Shown: positions 1 through 8,051, numbered from the stretch's first letter. The stretch is 33,179 nt of DNA from an uncultured Lachnospiraceae bacterium (GCA_910588865.1 CAJUSJ010000041.1:1-33179), one strand, 5' to 3'. Numbers and translations are program-made. The notes: a model not told the origin generated them from the letters alone.

Positions 1-557
1 TTATGGTATTCGATACCGAGGTTTACTCCAACACCGGCGGACAGTCCTCCAAGGCTACCAAGACCGGAGCTGTGGCTCAGTTCGCGGCAGGCGGCAAGGA
101 GACCAAGAAGAAAGATCTCGCGAGCATTGCCATGTCCTATGGCTATGTATATGTAGCTCAGATCTCCATGGGTGCCGACATGGCTCAGACAGTTAAGGCT
201 ATCGCTGAGGCTGAGGCTTATCCGGGTCCATCTCTGATCCTGGCTTACGCTCCATGTATCAACCACGGCATCAAGAAGGGTATGAGCAAGGCTCAGACTG
301 AGGAGAAGCTGGCTGTTGAGACTGGTTACTGGAACAACTTCCGCTTCAACCCTGCCGCTGAGAAGAAGTTCACTCTGGACAGCAAGGCTCCGAAGATGGA
401 AGGATATCAGGACTTCCTTAAGGGTGAGGTTCGTTACGCCTCCCTGGCCATGAAGAATCCTGAAAGAGCGGCTAAGCTGTTCGCCAAGAACGAGGCAGAG
501 GCCAAGGAGAGATTTGAGTATCTGTCCAAGCTGGTTACTCTGTACGGAAATGAATAA
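1..557 (+). CDS. nifJ: Pyruvate:ferredoxin (flavodoxin) oxidoreductase, C-terminal end (partial)
   Basis: This is the last ~185 codons of a protein of about 1,170 residues; the start lies before the window and the frame is open from base 3. The enzyme oxidises pyruvate with CoA to acetyl-CoA and CO2, passing electrons to ferredoxin in the cytoplasm, and is central to clostridial fermentation. The visible part begins with the thiamine-diphosphate domain signature DTEVYSNTGGQSSK, followed by the typical C-terminal segment with APCINHGIKKGM. The gene has the codon use of a highly expressed gene (many AAG, GAG, CTG codons). It ends at TAA 555-557 and is followed by a strong terminator, so it does not run into the next operon. 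Assignment to this family is firm; only the missing N-terminus is unknown. Confidence 0.94.
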   Translation, partial: MVFDTEVYSNTGGQSSKATKTGAVAQFAAGGKETKKKDLASIAMSYGYVYVAQISMGADMAQTVKAIAEAEAYPGPSLILAYAPCINHGIKKGMSKAQTEEKLAVETGYWNNFRFNPAAEKKFTLDSKAPKMEGYQDFLKGEVRYASLAMKNPERAAKLFAKNEAEAKERFEYLSKLVTLYGNE

Positions 558-579
558 TCGATAAAGCGGTTCATTATGC

Positions 580-618
580 TGCCATGCCTGGGGTTTTCCC
601 CGGGTGTGGCAGTTTTTT
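580..618 (+). terminator. Rho-independent terminator of the oxidoreductase gene
   Basis: A 14-bp stem (580-593 with 598-611, including three G-U pairs) with a TTTT loop is followed by six T at 613-618. It sits 22 bases after the oxidoreductase stop codon. Confidence 0.92.
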
Positions 619-666
619 GTATGGTAAAAATTTACAAAAGAAAATCAGAAACCGAGAAAAAATATG

Positions 667-695
667 TTGACTAAATTGTGAAAATATACTATAAT
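667..695 (+). promoter_or_regulatory. Sigma-A promoter of the sugar cassette
   Basis: TTGACT at 667-672 and TATAAT at 690-695 are separated by exactly 17 bases. It is the only strong promoter between the upstream terminator and the sugar genes, so it probably drives the hydrolase remnant and the transporter genes behind it. Confidence 0.82.
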
Positions 696-704
696 AAATC
701 AAAA

Positions 705-718
705 TCAAACCGGTTCGA
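705..718 (+). promoter_or_regulatory. Candidate LacI-family operator
   Basis: TCAAACCGGTTCGA is a near-perfect 14-bp dyad (only one pair, positions 3 and 12, differs) with the central CG step usual for LacI-family sites. It begins 9 bases after the -10 hexamer, over the expected transcription start, where a repressor would block initiation. The obvious candidate partner is the LacI-type protein at 5466-6443. The match to that protein is inference. Confidence 0.6.
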
Positions 719-752
719 TATATCAAAAATGCAATAAGATAGGAGGTGAAAT

Positions 753-887
753 ATGTCACGGCTGTATACAGACACCTATGACTGCCTGGAGATGCTGGTT
801 AAAAGCCGGAAAGAAGACCGAGAAGAAATAATTGAGCTGAAACCTGTGGAAGGAAGCGGGGTCCAGAGTAAGGCGGCCAGGCTGTGA
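753..887 (+). CDS. Short ORF of 44 residues, possibly the broken N-terminus of the GH32 gene
   Basis: An excellent ribosome site (AGGAGGTGAA, 740-749) precedes ATG 753. The reading frame (starts MSRLYTDTYDCLEMLVKSRK) is charged and probably helical, and stops at TGA 885-887. I do not recognise it as a family. It lies in the first-gene position behind the sugar promoter, and the GH32 remnant starts about 20 bases later. The likeliest reading is therefore the former 5' end of that gene, now cut off by lesions. It may still be translated, but a function is doubtful. Confidence 0.35.
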   Translation: MSRLYTDTYDCLEMLVKSRKEDREEIIELKPVEGSGVQSKAARL

Positions 888-905
888 GATTGCCTTAATG
901 TATTT

Positions 906-1357
906 AAGTGGTTCAGAAGATATGTTTTTAAAGGGAATTGTATTATCAGTATAATCCTTTGGCTCAGTGTTGGGGAGATATGTATTGGGGGCATGCGGTA
1001 AGTACAGATTTGATGAACTGGAGGGATCCTCCCATCAGCCTGCAGCCGCAGGAAAAAGTTCTTATGGCCAAGGAAAAAAAGGTGGAGCGTTTTTCGGGTG
1101 CGCGGTTCCTGTTGAAGACGAGAAAATCCTGTTTTATTACACAGGACATTATGGAGACCACGGAAAAGACAGGGAGGCAGAGGAAGCGCAGGTCATGGTA
1201 GAGAGCCAGGACAGTATTTCTTTTGGAACGGATAGGACAGAGGACCTGAGATATTTGTAAATGGCGGAGAGAAAACAGGACGGGTTATTTTTCGACAGAG
1301 TTAAAGGAGCCAGAATCTGTGTCCTTAGCGGAAGTTTATACAATGAATACCATTTAA
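906..1357 (+). pseudogene. GH32 glycosidase (sucrose-6-phosphate hydrolase / fructanase) remnant
   Basis: Pieces of a GH32 enzyme follow in order but in different frames. From 906, WF and VFKGN resemble the WxNDPNG...FKG start of the family. From 941, YYQYNPLAQCWGDMYWGHAV and STDLMNW are the classic N-terminal block. After a frame change near 1052-1060 come KKGGAFFGCAVPVEDEK and ILFYYTGHYG, then VMVESQDSISF to about 1222. From 1248, EIFVNGGEKTG is the C-terminal sandwich signature, and after another frame change near 1290 the end reads FSTELKEPESVSLAEVYTMN to TAA 1355-1357. The two frame changes fit single-base losses in an A run and a T run. Most of the catalytic domain, roughly 250-300 codons between 1222 and 1248, is deleted, and the nucleophile region WxNDPNG is destroyed. 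The family cleaves beta-fructosides such as sucrose. The remnant suggests what the neighbouring transporter once imported. Confidence 0.85.
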
Positions 1358-1391
1358 GGCGTAGAAAAATAAAAATAGGAAAGGAGATATT

Positions 1392-2795
1392 ATGAAAAAG
1401 ATGTTTAGAAAGTCGGTGTGGATTTTGCTCGGAGGAATGATGATTTTCCATATGGTGGGGTGTTCAGGATCCGGGACAGCGAATCAGGGAACAACACAAG
1501 CGCAAGGAGCGTCAGAAGCTCCCAATAAAAGTGCGGAACCGGTAACTTCTGGAAAGGGCAAAGAGACGGCAGAGGCTGAGGGAAGCCCCAAAGAGATAGT
1601 GGTATGGATTCCATCTAATCAGAACGGATCAGAAAGAGATTATTATTATGAGATGTTAGGAAAGATTGATGATGCTCATAGCGAATTTACACTAAAAATT
1701 GCGGAACAGGCAGATTTGTCTAATCAGCTTTTGTCAGCCATTATTTCCAATGATCTTCCTGACTTGACTATGTCAGATGGGAACCGCTTGGGTGTTTTCT
1801 GTCATGCGGGGGTTTTTCTGCCTTTAGATGAGTATTTCCCTGATGAAGCGAAAAAAGACTGGCTTCCGTCAATTATTGATGAGTGTACTTATTCTCCAGA
1901 CGGGAGACTTTACAATATAGCTCAATATGATTCTGGACTGGCGCTGTGGGCTAATAAAGCTATGTTGGAGGAAATTGGAGCTAGAATTCCTACAAGTTAT
2001 AAAGAGGCATGGAGTAAAGAAGAATTTGAAGATATTTGCCAAAAACTGAAAGAAAAAGGATACTGGGCCTTGGATGTAGGGCAGTGTGACACGACAGGCG
2101 CGAAATTCTACTATACTTATCTTCCTGTTGTAAAGAGTTTTGGGGGAGACTGGTTAGACAGAGATACTATGACAGCAGAAGGCACTTTAAACAGCAAGGG
2201 TACGATTGCGGCGGTAGAATACCTTCATTGGTTAGGGGAGCAGGGATATATTGATGTAATGGCTGACAGTGATGATGGATATTATGGTAAAAAAGATACA
2301 TGTATGCTTCTGTATGGCCATTGGATGGCACCCCAAGCCAAGGAATTTTTAGGAGATGATGGAATACTGGTTCCTATTCCGGATTTTGGATATGGAGTTT
2401 ATACAGGAAGCGGCTCCCAGACTTGGGGGATTACAACAAAGGCACAGGAGAATCAGACAGTAGAAGAATGTGTTGCGGTATTAAAAGAATTTTTAAAACC
2501 AGAATATGTACAGGGAATGTCAGATGCCAACGGCTCTATTCCGGGACTTAAATCCGTATTGGAAAAGGACCCTAAATATGCGGAGGGAGGATGGCTGTAT
2601 TTATTTCGGGAACAGTTAGAAGGAGGAATCGCTATTAACCGTCCCCATACTCCTGCCGCGGTATATGTAAGAGCCGCGATTGGCCAGACGCTTCGGGATA
2701 TCCTGGCATACGGCAATGCGGAACAGGCAATGGATGATATTACAAAAGAAATTGATCAGCTGATCGTCGATAATAATTATAATGACGCGAATTAA
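1392..2795 (+). CDS. Sugar ABC transporter substrate-binding lipoprotein
   Basis: A 467-residue extracellular solute-binding protein of family 1, which captures a sugar or oligosaccharide outside the membrane and hands it to the permeases encoded next. Residues 1-23 form a lipoprotein signal with lipobox MVGC, so C24 would be lipidated, followed by a Ser/Thr/Gly/Ala-rich linker to about residue 60. The mature part has the usual features, including ALWANKAMLEEIG near residue 180 and the late TWGITTKAQ and EFLKP blocks. AAGGAGATATT precedes ATG 1392. It is intact, unlike the GH32 gene just upstream. The substrate is not readable from sequence; sucrose or a fructo-oligosaccharide is inferred from the neighbour. 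No ATPase gene is nearby, which is common for this class because one shared ATPase serves several importers. Confidence 0.9.
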   Translation: MKKMFRKSVWILLGGMMIFHMVGCSGSGTANQGTTQAQGASEAPNKSAEPVTSGKGKETAEAEGSPKEIVVWIPSNQNGSERDYYYEMLGKIDDAHSEFTLKIAEQADLSNQLLSAIISNDLPDLTMSDGNRLGVFCHAGVFLPLDEYFPDEAKKDWLPSIIDECTYSPDGRLYNIAQYDSGLALWANKAMLEEIGARIPTSYKEAWSKEEFEDICQKLKEKGYWALDVGQCDTTGAKFYYTYLPVVKSFGGDWLDRDTMTAEGTLNSKGTIAAVEYLHWLGEQGYIDVMADSDDGYYGKKDTCMLLYGHWMAPQAKEFLGDDGILVPIPDFGYGVYTGSGSQTWGITTKAQENQTVEECVAVLKEFLKPEYVQGMSDANGSIPGLKSVLEKDPKYAEGGWLYLFREQLEGGIAINRPHTPAAVYVRAAIGQTLRDILAYGNAEQAMDDITKEIDQLIVDNNYNDAN

Positions 2796-2826
2796 AGGTT
2801 CTGATAGTAAGTAAGGGGATTATGCT

Positions 2827-3720
2827 ATGAAGAAAAAAGTGTTTTACAATCAGAGAGCTTCGGCCTGGATTATGTGCGCGCCGGCGTTGATTACTTTGTT
2901 TATATTTGTAATCGTACCTTTTTTGATGTCATTTATGTATTCATTTACAAATAAACAGTTCGTGATGGCGGCAAATAATCCCTTAAAATTTGTGGGATTG
3001 GAAAATTATAAGAGGGTGCTTACATCTGGCGATATGATTGCCGCCGCGAAAAACACGGTTCAATATACATTTTATGTTGTGCCGGCGCTCACAATTCTGC
3101 CTTTGCTTCTTGCGTTGCTTCTCAACAACCAATTAAAAGGCATGACATTTTTTAGGATAGTCTGTTTCAGTCCGCAGGTTATTTCCATGGCAGTGGTTTC
3201 CATTGTATGGGCATTTATCTTAGGTTCATCAAAGAGCAGCATGATGAATACGATCCTCGGTTTTTTCGGCCTCCCCCCACAGGGGTGGCTGAAAGACCCG
3301 GCACAGTCTCTGTTTTCCATTGCGGTTATGAGCGTGTGGTCGGCTGTCGGCTTTAATATGATCATTTACCTGTCTGGTATTCAGTTTATTTCTCAGGATG
3401 TTTATGAGGCGGCCCAAATAGACGGATGCGGCCCTGTCCAGAAATTTTTTTACATTACCTTTCCGTTATTGAAGAATACGGTTGTGTTTATCGTGATGAC
3501 CAATATTGTATCTTCGCTAAAATTTTTTACCCAGGTGTTGGTATTGACAAAAGGAGGTCCTTTAAAGAGTACGATTTCTCTTGTGTATCTGATTTATGAG
3601 ACAGGATTTGTAAAAATGCAGATAGGGATATCAGCAGCCCAGTCAGTAGTCTTTTTTGCGGTGGTTATGATGGTGTCGATGATCCAGTCTAAAGTGCTTT
3701 TGAAGGAGGAAGGAGCATGA
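2827..3720 (+). CDS. Sugar ABC transporter permease (MalF/UgpA type)
   Basis: A 297-residue inner-membrane permease with about six hydrophobic segments, the first near residues 14-37. The cytoplasmic coupling loop carries the EAA motif EAAQIDGCGPVQKFFYITFP near residue 200, which contacts the ATPase. It pairs with the permease that follows, their genes overlapping by 4 bases at ATGA. GTAAGGGG lies just before ATG 2827. Together with the binding protein it forms a carbohydrate uptake system of the CUT1 class. Confidence 0.92.
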   Translation: MKKKVFYNQRASAWIMCAPALITLFIFVIVPFLMSFMYSFTNKQFVMAANNPLKFVGLENYKRVLTSGDMIAAAKNTVQYTFYVVPALTILPLLLALLLNNQLKGMTFFRIVCFSPQVISMAVVSIVWAFILGSSKSSMMNTILGFFGLPPQGWLKDPAQSLFSIAVMSVWSAVGFNMIIYLSGIQFISQDVYEAAQIDGCGPVQKFFYITFPLLKNTVVFIVMTNIVSSLKFFTQVLVLTKGGPLKSTISLVYLIYETGFVKMQIGISAAQSVVFFAVVMMVSMIQSKVLLKEEGA

Positions 3721-4553
3721 GAAAAAGGAAAATAAAAACAGCCGTGTTTTTGTATGCGGGATTATCTTTGGTGGCATTGCTGTTTATTCTGCCGCCGATC
3801 TGTCTGTTAGTGTCCTCTTTTAAGACCAGCAACCAAATTAGTGTGGATATGTCTAACATCTTTGCGTTTCTTCCTCACGGCAAGATGAGTATGGATAATT
3901 ATATCTATCTATTCGGGAAAATGAATGTGGGACGCTTTTTCTTTAATTCATTTGTCTCTTCGGTTGTGTCCATACTATTAGCGGTATTATTTAATTCCAT
4001 GATGGGATATGCGTTGGGCGTGCTTAAGTTTAAGGGAAAAGGAATTCTGCTTTCATTGATTTTATCATTGCTGATTGTTCCAAGCGAAGCGGTTATCATA
4101 AATAAAATGATTGTGATAAATACTATGGGGCTGATTGATCATATGCTGGCCCTGATCCTTCCCTTTATGGCGACCCCTTTCTATATTTTTTTATTTTATC
4201 AACATTTTCGTGATATGCCTTATGATTTGATGGAGGCTGCTGTTATGGACGGCTGTGATTATCCTCAGATTTTTTTCAGGATTATGCTGCCGTTGTCTAA
4301 GCCGGTGATTGCTACAGTTTCCATTCTGCTGTTTGTTAAGAGATGGGGAGACTTGGCGTGGCCTGCTATGGTTACAAGAAGCAATGCCATTAAAGTCCTT
4401 CCTTTGGCACTGCAATCGTTTTATGGGGACATGAACGATTGGGGTCCTATTTTTGCTATGGGAACTGTGATGACAGTCCCGGTAATGATTATATTTGTTA
4501 TGTTCCAAAAGCAGTTTATTCAGTCTATCGCGATGTCGGGAATTAAGGGGTGA
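3717..4553 (+). CDS. Sugar ABC transporter permease (MalG/UgpE type)
   Basis: A 278-residue membrane protein with six predicted segments and the coupling motif EAAVMDGCDYPQIFFRIMLP near residue 175. It is the second permease half of the carbohydrate importer. The start overlaps the stop of the preceding gene (ATGA, 3717-3720), with GGAGGAAGG upstream, so the two are translationally coupled. The next gene starts 8 bases or less downstream. Confidence 0.92.
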   Translation: MRKRKIKTAVFLYAGLSLVALLFILPPICLLVSSFKTSNQISVDMSNIFAFLPHGKMSMDNYIYLFGKMNVGRFFFNSFVSSVVSILLAVLFNSMMGYALGVLKFKGKGILLSLILSLLIVPSEAVIINKMIVINTMGLIDHMLALILPFMATPFYIFLFYQHFRDMPYDLMEAAVMDGCDYPQIFFRIMLPLSKPVIATVSILLFVKRWGDLAWPAMVTRSNAIKVLPLALQSFYGDMNDWGPIFAMGTVMTVPVMIIFVMFQKQFIQSIAMSGIKG

Positions 4554-4560
4554 AATGCTA

Positions 4561-5319
4561 ATGAAACTGTTGATCCTATCTGATGTTCACGGAAATGTGG
4601 ATGCGTTGCGGGCAATATGGAAAGAAGAGCAGGATTCAGACAAAATATATTGTGCTGGTGATTTAACAGATTACGGCGCGTTTCCTGAGGAGGTGATTAG
4701 ATGGATGCGTGAGCATCATGCGGAGGTTGTGTGCGGCAATCATGACCTTCATACTATCCATGTATATGAAAAGACATGCTGGCAGAGTGTGGGAGACAAA
4801 GAGTTTAAGTGGGTTCACCATGGCTGCGGCAGACTTGGAGAGGAGGAGATCAATTATCTAAAAAACCTTCCTGATATTTTATGTTTTGAGGCGGATGGGG
4901 TTGAATATGTGATGACGCATCAATTTGACTCTGAGTATGGGGTGATTGAAAACATGGATCAGTTCGAACGATTTTGGGAAGAGGCAAGGGGAACAAAAGG
5001 GAAAATGGGAAGAGCAAGAAGAATCATATTCGGCCATACTCATCGGCATTGTATTCATATATTAGGCGATTCGGTATGTTGGCTGAACCCGGGAAGCGTT
5101 TCTTACAGACGTCCTGATGACCCGTGTAAGGAGGCTCAGTATATTGTTATTGATAATGGAAAGATGTACCTGAAAGAGGTTTCATATGACAGAAGCCGTT
5201 CTTTTGCGGTTGCTGTAGAGTATTTAAAAAGTGGAAACATGATGGAAAGCGAACTTCAGGATGCGATGTTTTTTTTTGGCAACGCGGCAACCAGCCGGGA
5301 TCCTCTGCCGGAATTATAG
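4561..5319 (+). CDS. Calcineurin-like metallophosphoesterase (YfcE/MJ0936 type)
   Basis: A 252-residue cytoplasmic phosphoesterase with all metal-binding motifs of the family: SDVHGN (residues 7-12), AGDLTDYG near 37, CGNHDLH near 60, and FGHTHRH near 160. It would hydrolyse a phosphodiester or phosphomonoester with two divalent metals; the substrate is unknown. The start at 4561 gives the family-typical MKLLILSDVHGN and lies 10 bases after AAGGGG. An ATG at 4555 would add two residues. It directly follows the sugar permease gene, so it is probably co-transcribed, but a role in sugar use is only suggested by position. Confidence 0.88.
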   Translation: MKLLILSDVHGNVDALRAIWKEEQDSDKIYCAGDLTDYGAFPEEVIRWMREHHAEVVCGNHDLHTIHVYEKTCWQSVGDKEFKWVHHGCGRLGEEEINYLKNLPDILCFEADGVEYVMTHQFDSEYGVIENMDQFERFWEEARGTKGKMGRARRIIFGHTHRHCIHILGDSVCWLNPGSVSYRRPDDPCKEAQYIVIDNGKMYLKEVSYDRSRSFAVAVEYLKSGNMMESELQDAMFFFGNAATSRDPLPEL

Positions 5320-5339
5320 GGGGATTGGGCCACTTATGA

Positions 5340-5368
5340 TTGACAGTAATAGCCGGAAAAGGTATACT
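5340..5368 (+). promoter_or_regulatory. Promoter of the LacI-family regulator
   Basis: TTGACA at 5340-5345 and TATACT at 5363-5368 have a 17-base spacer. This allows the regulator to be made independently of the sugar operon. The transcript would carry an untranslated leader of about 90 bases before ATG 5466, in which I recognise no known element. Confidence 0.75.
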
Positions 5369-5465
5369 TTAATGAGTGAAACCTCCGACATGCCCTGTCA
5401 AATAGGCAGAAATAGGGAATGCTCCGGCGGGGAGAGGGGTCTGACAACACAATCAGAGGTGGTTT

Positions 5466-6443
5466 ATGGTAAGTATAAAAGATGTCGCGAAACATGCGAA
5501 AGTGGCTCCTAGTACAGTCTCCCTGGTATTAAATAAAACAGGATATGTGTCAGAGAAAACAAGAGAAAAAGTGGAGACATCCATGAAGGAACTTAATTAT
5601 ATTCCTAATGAACTGGCACGTAATTTGTATCACAACCGGACGAATATGATAGGGATCATCGTTCCCGATACGGCACATCCCTTTTTCTCTGCTTTTATTC
5701 GTTATGCGGAAATATGTCTGTATAAATATGGATATAAAACCATGGTATGTTCGACGATCAACAGAGAGAACAGTGAAGAAGCTTACATAGATATGCTGAA
5801 ACGGCAGATGATGGATGGGGTTATTATGGGAGCCCATTCATTAGGATTAGATATTTATGAGCAGGTGAAACGTCCGATTGTGGCATTGGATAGATACATA
5901 AATGACGGGATTCCCATTGTCCGTTCAAACCATGTGCAGGAAGGAACCCTGGCCGCGAAGTGTCTTTGGGAAAGCGGCAGCAGAAAGGCTGTTCAGGTGA
6001 CAGCGGCGCGTATCGTGAGCACACCTGCTCATGACCGCCATGATATTTTTCAGTCCTGTTTTGAAAGCTTTGGAGGGACAGTCCATACATTTGAAATGGA
6101 TTGGAATCATTTTGAGCTGGATTATATTTTAAAGGTGACGGAAAGAATATTTCAAGAATATCCTGATGTGGATGGTATTTTTGCTACGGATATGCTGATT
6201 GGAAGCTGTGTCAGATATGCGAAAGAACAAAGAATTAAGGTACCAGAAGAGATGAAAATGGTAGCCTGTGACGGAACTTATCTGACTCAGCTTAACGAAA
6301 GGCCTATTACTGCCATTGTACAGCCTATAGAGGCTTTGGCTCAGACAGCCGCGGATCAGATTATACAGCTGATTGGTGGAAAAAAGATGATAAAAAGTGA
6401 GACCGTGTTGGATGTAACATTGAGAAAAGGAAAGACAACATAA
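5466..6443 (+). CDS. LacI-family transcriptional regulator
   Basis: A 325-residue DNA-binding repressor. Residues 3-22 (SIKDVAKHAKVAPSTVSLVL) are the LacI helix-turn-helix, followed by the hinge (YIPNELARNLYHNRT) and a periplasmic-binding-protein-like effector domain beginning NMIGIIVPDTAHPFFSAF. AGAGGTGG lies before ATG 5466. It sits at the end of the sugar cassette with its own promoter and terminator and is the natural candidate to bind the dyad at 705-718. The effector would be the sugar or its phosphate. Length is normal and no defect is visible. Confidence 0.92.
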   Translation: MVSIKDVAKHAKVAPSTVSLVLNKTGYVSEKTREKVETSMKELNYIPNELARNLYHNRTNMIGIIVPDTAHPFFSAFIRYAEICLYKYGYKTMVCSTINRENSEEAYIDMLKRQMMDGVIMGAHSLGLDIYEQVKRPIVALDRYINDGIPIVRSNHVQEGTLAAKCLWESGSRKAVQVTAARIVSTPAHDRHDIFQSCFESFGGTVHTFEMDWNHFELDYILKVTERIFQEYPDVDGIFATDMLIGSCVRYAKEQRIKVPEEMKMVACDGTYLTQLNERPITAIVQPIEALAQTAADQIIQLIGGKKMIKSETVLDVTLRKGKTT

Positions 6444-6508
6444 ATATAAGCAAAGGATTTTTGTATGCTGGGTTATGGTTGGCGTTTGTCATGACTTTTT
6501 AGTTGGGA

Positions 6509-6545
6509 AAATACTGCCTTGTAAATGATGCGGGGCAGTATTTTT
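6509..6545 (+). terminator. Terminator of the LacI-family gene
   Basis: AAATACTGCC (6509-6518) pairs perfectly with GGCAGTATTT (6534-6543), with a 15-base loop and a T run to 6545. It marks the end of the sugar cassette. Confidence 0.82.
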
Positions 6546-6626
6546 ATGTGTTAAAGATGGTTTCTCGTTGTGACGCATGGTAGACAATATACGTCTGGGA
6601 ATAGGCTATAATCTATGATTTGTTGG

Positions 6627-6650
6627 AATTGTCGGAGTCGGCAATTTTTA
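6627..6650 (+). terminator. Possible second terminator hairpin
   Basis: An 8-bp stem (6627-6634 with 6639-6646) with a GAGT loop runs into five T. It is short and has no gene directly upstream, so it may only be a backup for the terminator at 6509-6545. Confidence 0.4.
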
Positions 6651-6692
6651 TATTACGGGGTTTGAAAGGCGGACAGAAAATAACAAAGACAC

Positions 6693-6721
6693 TTGACACA
6701 AAACCATACCTGTGCTATAAC
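6693..6721 (+). promoter_or_regulatory. Promoter of the GntR-ABC operon
   Basis: TTGACA at 6693-6698 and TATAAC at 6716-6721 are 17 bases apart, and a perfect palindrome begins at the last base of the -10. Confidence 0.82.
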
Positions 6722-6766
6722 TGTATTAATCAAATTAATACAGTAGAAACACTTCTGTATACAGAA
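6721..6766. promoter_or_regulatory. Double palindromic operator for the YtrA-type regulator
   Basis: CTGTATTAAT (6721-6730) and ATTAATACAG (6734-6743) form a perfect 10-bp inverted repeat with a CAA spacer. A second perfect palindrome, TTCTGTATACAGAA (6753-6766), repeats the CTGTAT half-site and runs up to the ribosome site. GntR/YtrA proteins bind such dyads as dimers. The position over the transcription start predicts autorepression. The binding itself is inferred. Confidence 0.7.
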
Positions 6767-6778
6767 AGGAGGTAGGGC

Positions 6779-7159
6779 ATGATCATCCTGGATTACAGAG
6801 ACCGCAGGCCCATCTATGAGCAGATTGTGGAACGGTTTCAGGAACTGATGATGTCGGGAGCCATGGAGGAGAACAGCCAGCTGCCATCGGTCAGAAGCCT
6901 GGCCATGGATCTGTCCATCAACCCCAATACGATTCAGAGGGCCTATGCGGAACTGGAGCGGCAGGGGTATATTTATTCGGTGAAGGGGAAAGGAAGCTTT
7001 GTGGCAGATAACAGTCATATAAAAGACAGCAAGAGAGAGGCTGTTTTTAAAAAGCAGGAAGAAGTGGCCCTGGAGGCCTGGACCTTGCGGGCGGACAGGG
7101 AGAGACTTCACCAGATCATAGACCAGATTTTCAGCAGGGGAGGGGAGAGCGATGATTGA
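6779..7159 (+). CDS. GntR-family regulator, YtrA subfamily
   Basis: A 126-residue regulator with the winged helix of the GntR family over residues 10-78 (PIYEQIVERFQELMMSGAM, then LPSVRSLAMDLSINPNTIQR and GYIYSVKGKGSFVA). The short C-terminal tail of about 45 residues is typical of YtrA, which lacks a large effector domain and usually controls an adjacent ABC transporter. AAAGGAGG lies 7-8 bases before ATG 6779. The stop overlaps the ATPase start by 8 bases, so the two are coupled. Confidence 0.93.
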   Translation: MIILDYRDRRPIYEQIVERFQELMMSGAMEENSQLPSVRSLAMDLSINPNTIQRAYAELERQGYIYSVKGKGSFVADNSHIKDSKREAVFKKQEEVALEAWTLRADRERLHQIIDQIFSRGGESDD

Positions 7160-8051
7160 GACAAAGGGTCTGACCAAAAGGTTCGGCGACATTGTCGCTG
7201 TGGACCATATTGACGCCACCATAAGGGATGGCAGCGTCTTTGGCCTCATCGGAACCAACGGAGCGGGAAAGAGCACATTTTTAAGGATGCTGTGCGGAGT
7301 TCTGAAGCCGGATGAGGGCACGGTGGCCATTGACGGAAAAGAGGTATACGAGGATGTGGAGGTTAAGTCCAGGTTCTTTTACATCTCTGACGACCAGTAT
7401 TTTTTCAGCAATGCCACGCCGGAGGAGATGATGAAATTCTACCGCAAGGTGTATCCTAAGTTTGACATAAACAGGTTTCATCATTTGATGAAAAGCTTTG
7501 AATTAGATGAGCGCAGGAAGATCAACACTTTCTCGAAGGGCATGAAAAAGCAGGTGTCGGTGATCTGCGGAGTGTGCGCGGGCACGGATTATCTGTTCTG
7601 TGATGAGACCTTTGACGGACTGGACCCAGTGATGAGGCAGACGGTGAAGAGCATCTTTGTGGGGGATATGGAGGAGAGGAACATGACGCCCATCATTGCT
7701 TCCCACAACTTAAGGGAGCTGGAGGACATCTGTGACCATGTGGGACTACTTCATAAAGGCGGTATTCTTTTGTCCAGGGAGCTGGAGGATATGAAGCTGA
7801 ATATCCACAAGATTCAGTGTGTGTTGCTGCCAGGTACAGAGCCGGAGGATATGAAAGAGCTGGATATCATGAAGATTGAGAGAAGAGGAAGCCTCTGCAC
7901 CCTGACCGTAAGGGGAAGCCGGGAGGATATTGAGACAGTGGTGGGCGGTTACCAGCCAGTGTTTGCTGAGATTATCCCTCTTTCTCTGGAGGAGATCTTT
8001 ATCAGTGAGACGGAGGTGGTCGGTTATGACATCAAGAAACTTGTGCTTTAA
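7152..8051 (+). CDS. ABC transporter ATP-binding protein (YtrB/EcsA type)
   Basis: A 299-residue cytoplasmic ATPase with Walker A GTNGAGKST (residues 34-42), signature motif FSKGMKKQ near 125, Walker B LFCDETFDGLD near 145 and the switch His in IIASHNLRELED. The C-terminal ~80 residues (after about 220) form an extra domain as in YtrB-like exporters. It powers the membrane protein encoded by the overlapping next gene. The YtrA-type regulator context suggests a response to cell-envelope or antibiotic stress, which is inference. Confidence 0.93.
   Translation: MIETKGLTKRFGDIVAVDHIDATIRDGSVFGLIGTNGAGKSTFLRMLCGVLKPDEGTVAIDGKEVYEDVEVKSRFFYISDDQYFFSNATPEEMMKFYRKVYPKFDINRFHHLMKSFELDERRKINTFSKGMKKQVSVICGVCAGTDYLFCDETFDGLDPVMRQTVKSIFVGDMEERNMTPIIASHNLRELEDICDHVGLLHKGGILLSRELEDMKLNIHKIQCVLLPGTEPEDMKELDIMKIERRGSLCTLTVRGSREDIETVVGGYQPVFAEIIPLSLEEIFISETEVVGYDIKKLVL

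Noticed and set aside
938..1260. Two overlapping open frames of 87 and 97 codons read as separate genes
   Set aside because: Both are pieces of one GH32 sequence interrupted by a frameshift, so they are described as one pseudogene.
5369..5465. Possible structured leader RNA before the LacI-family gene
   Set aside because: There are a few short complementary stretches but no match to a known element and no convincing terminator or sequester pairing.
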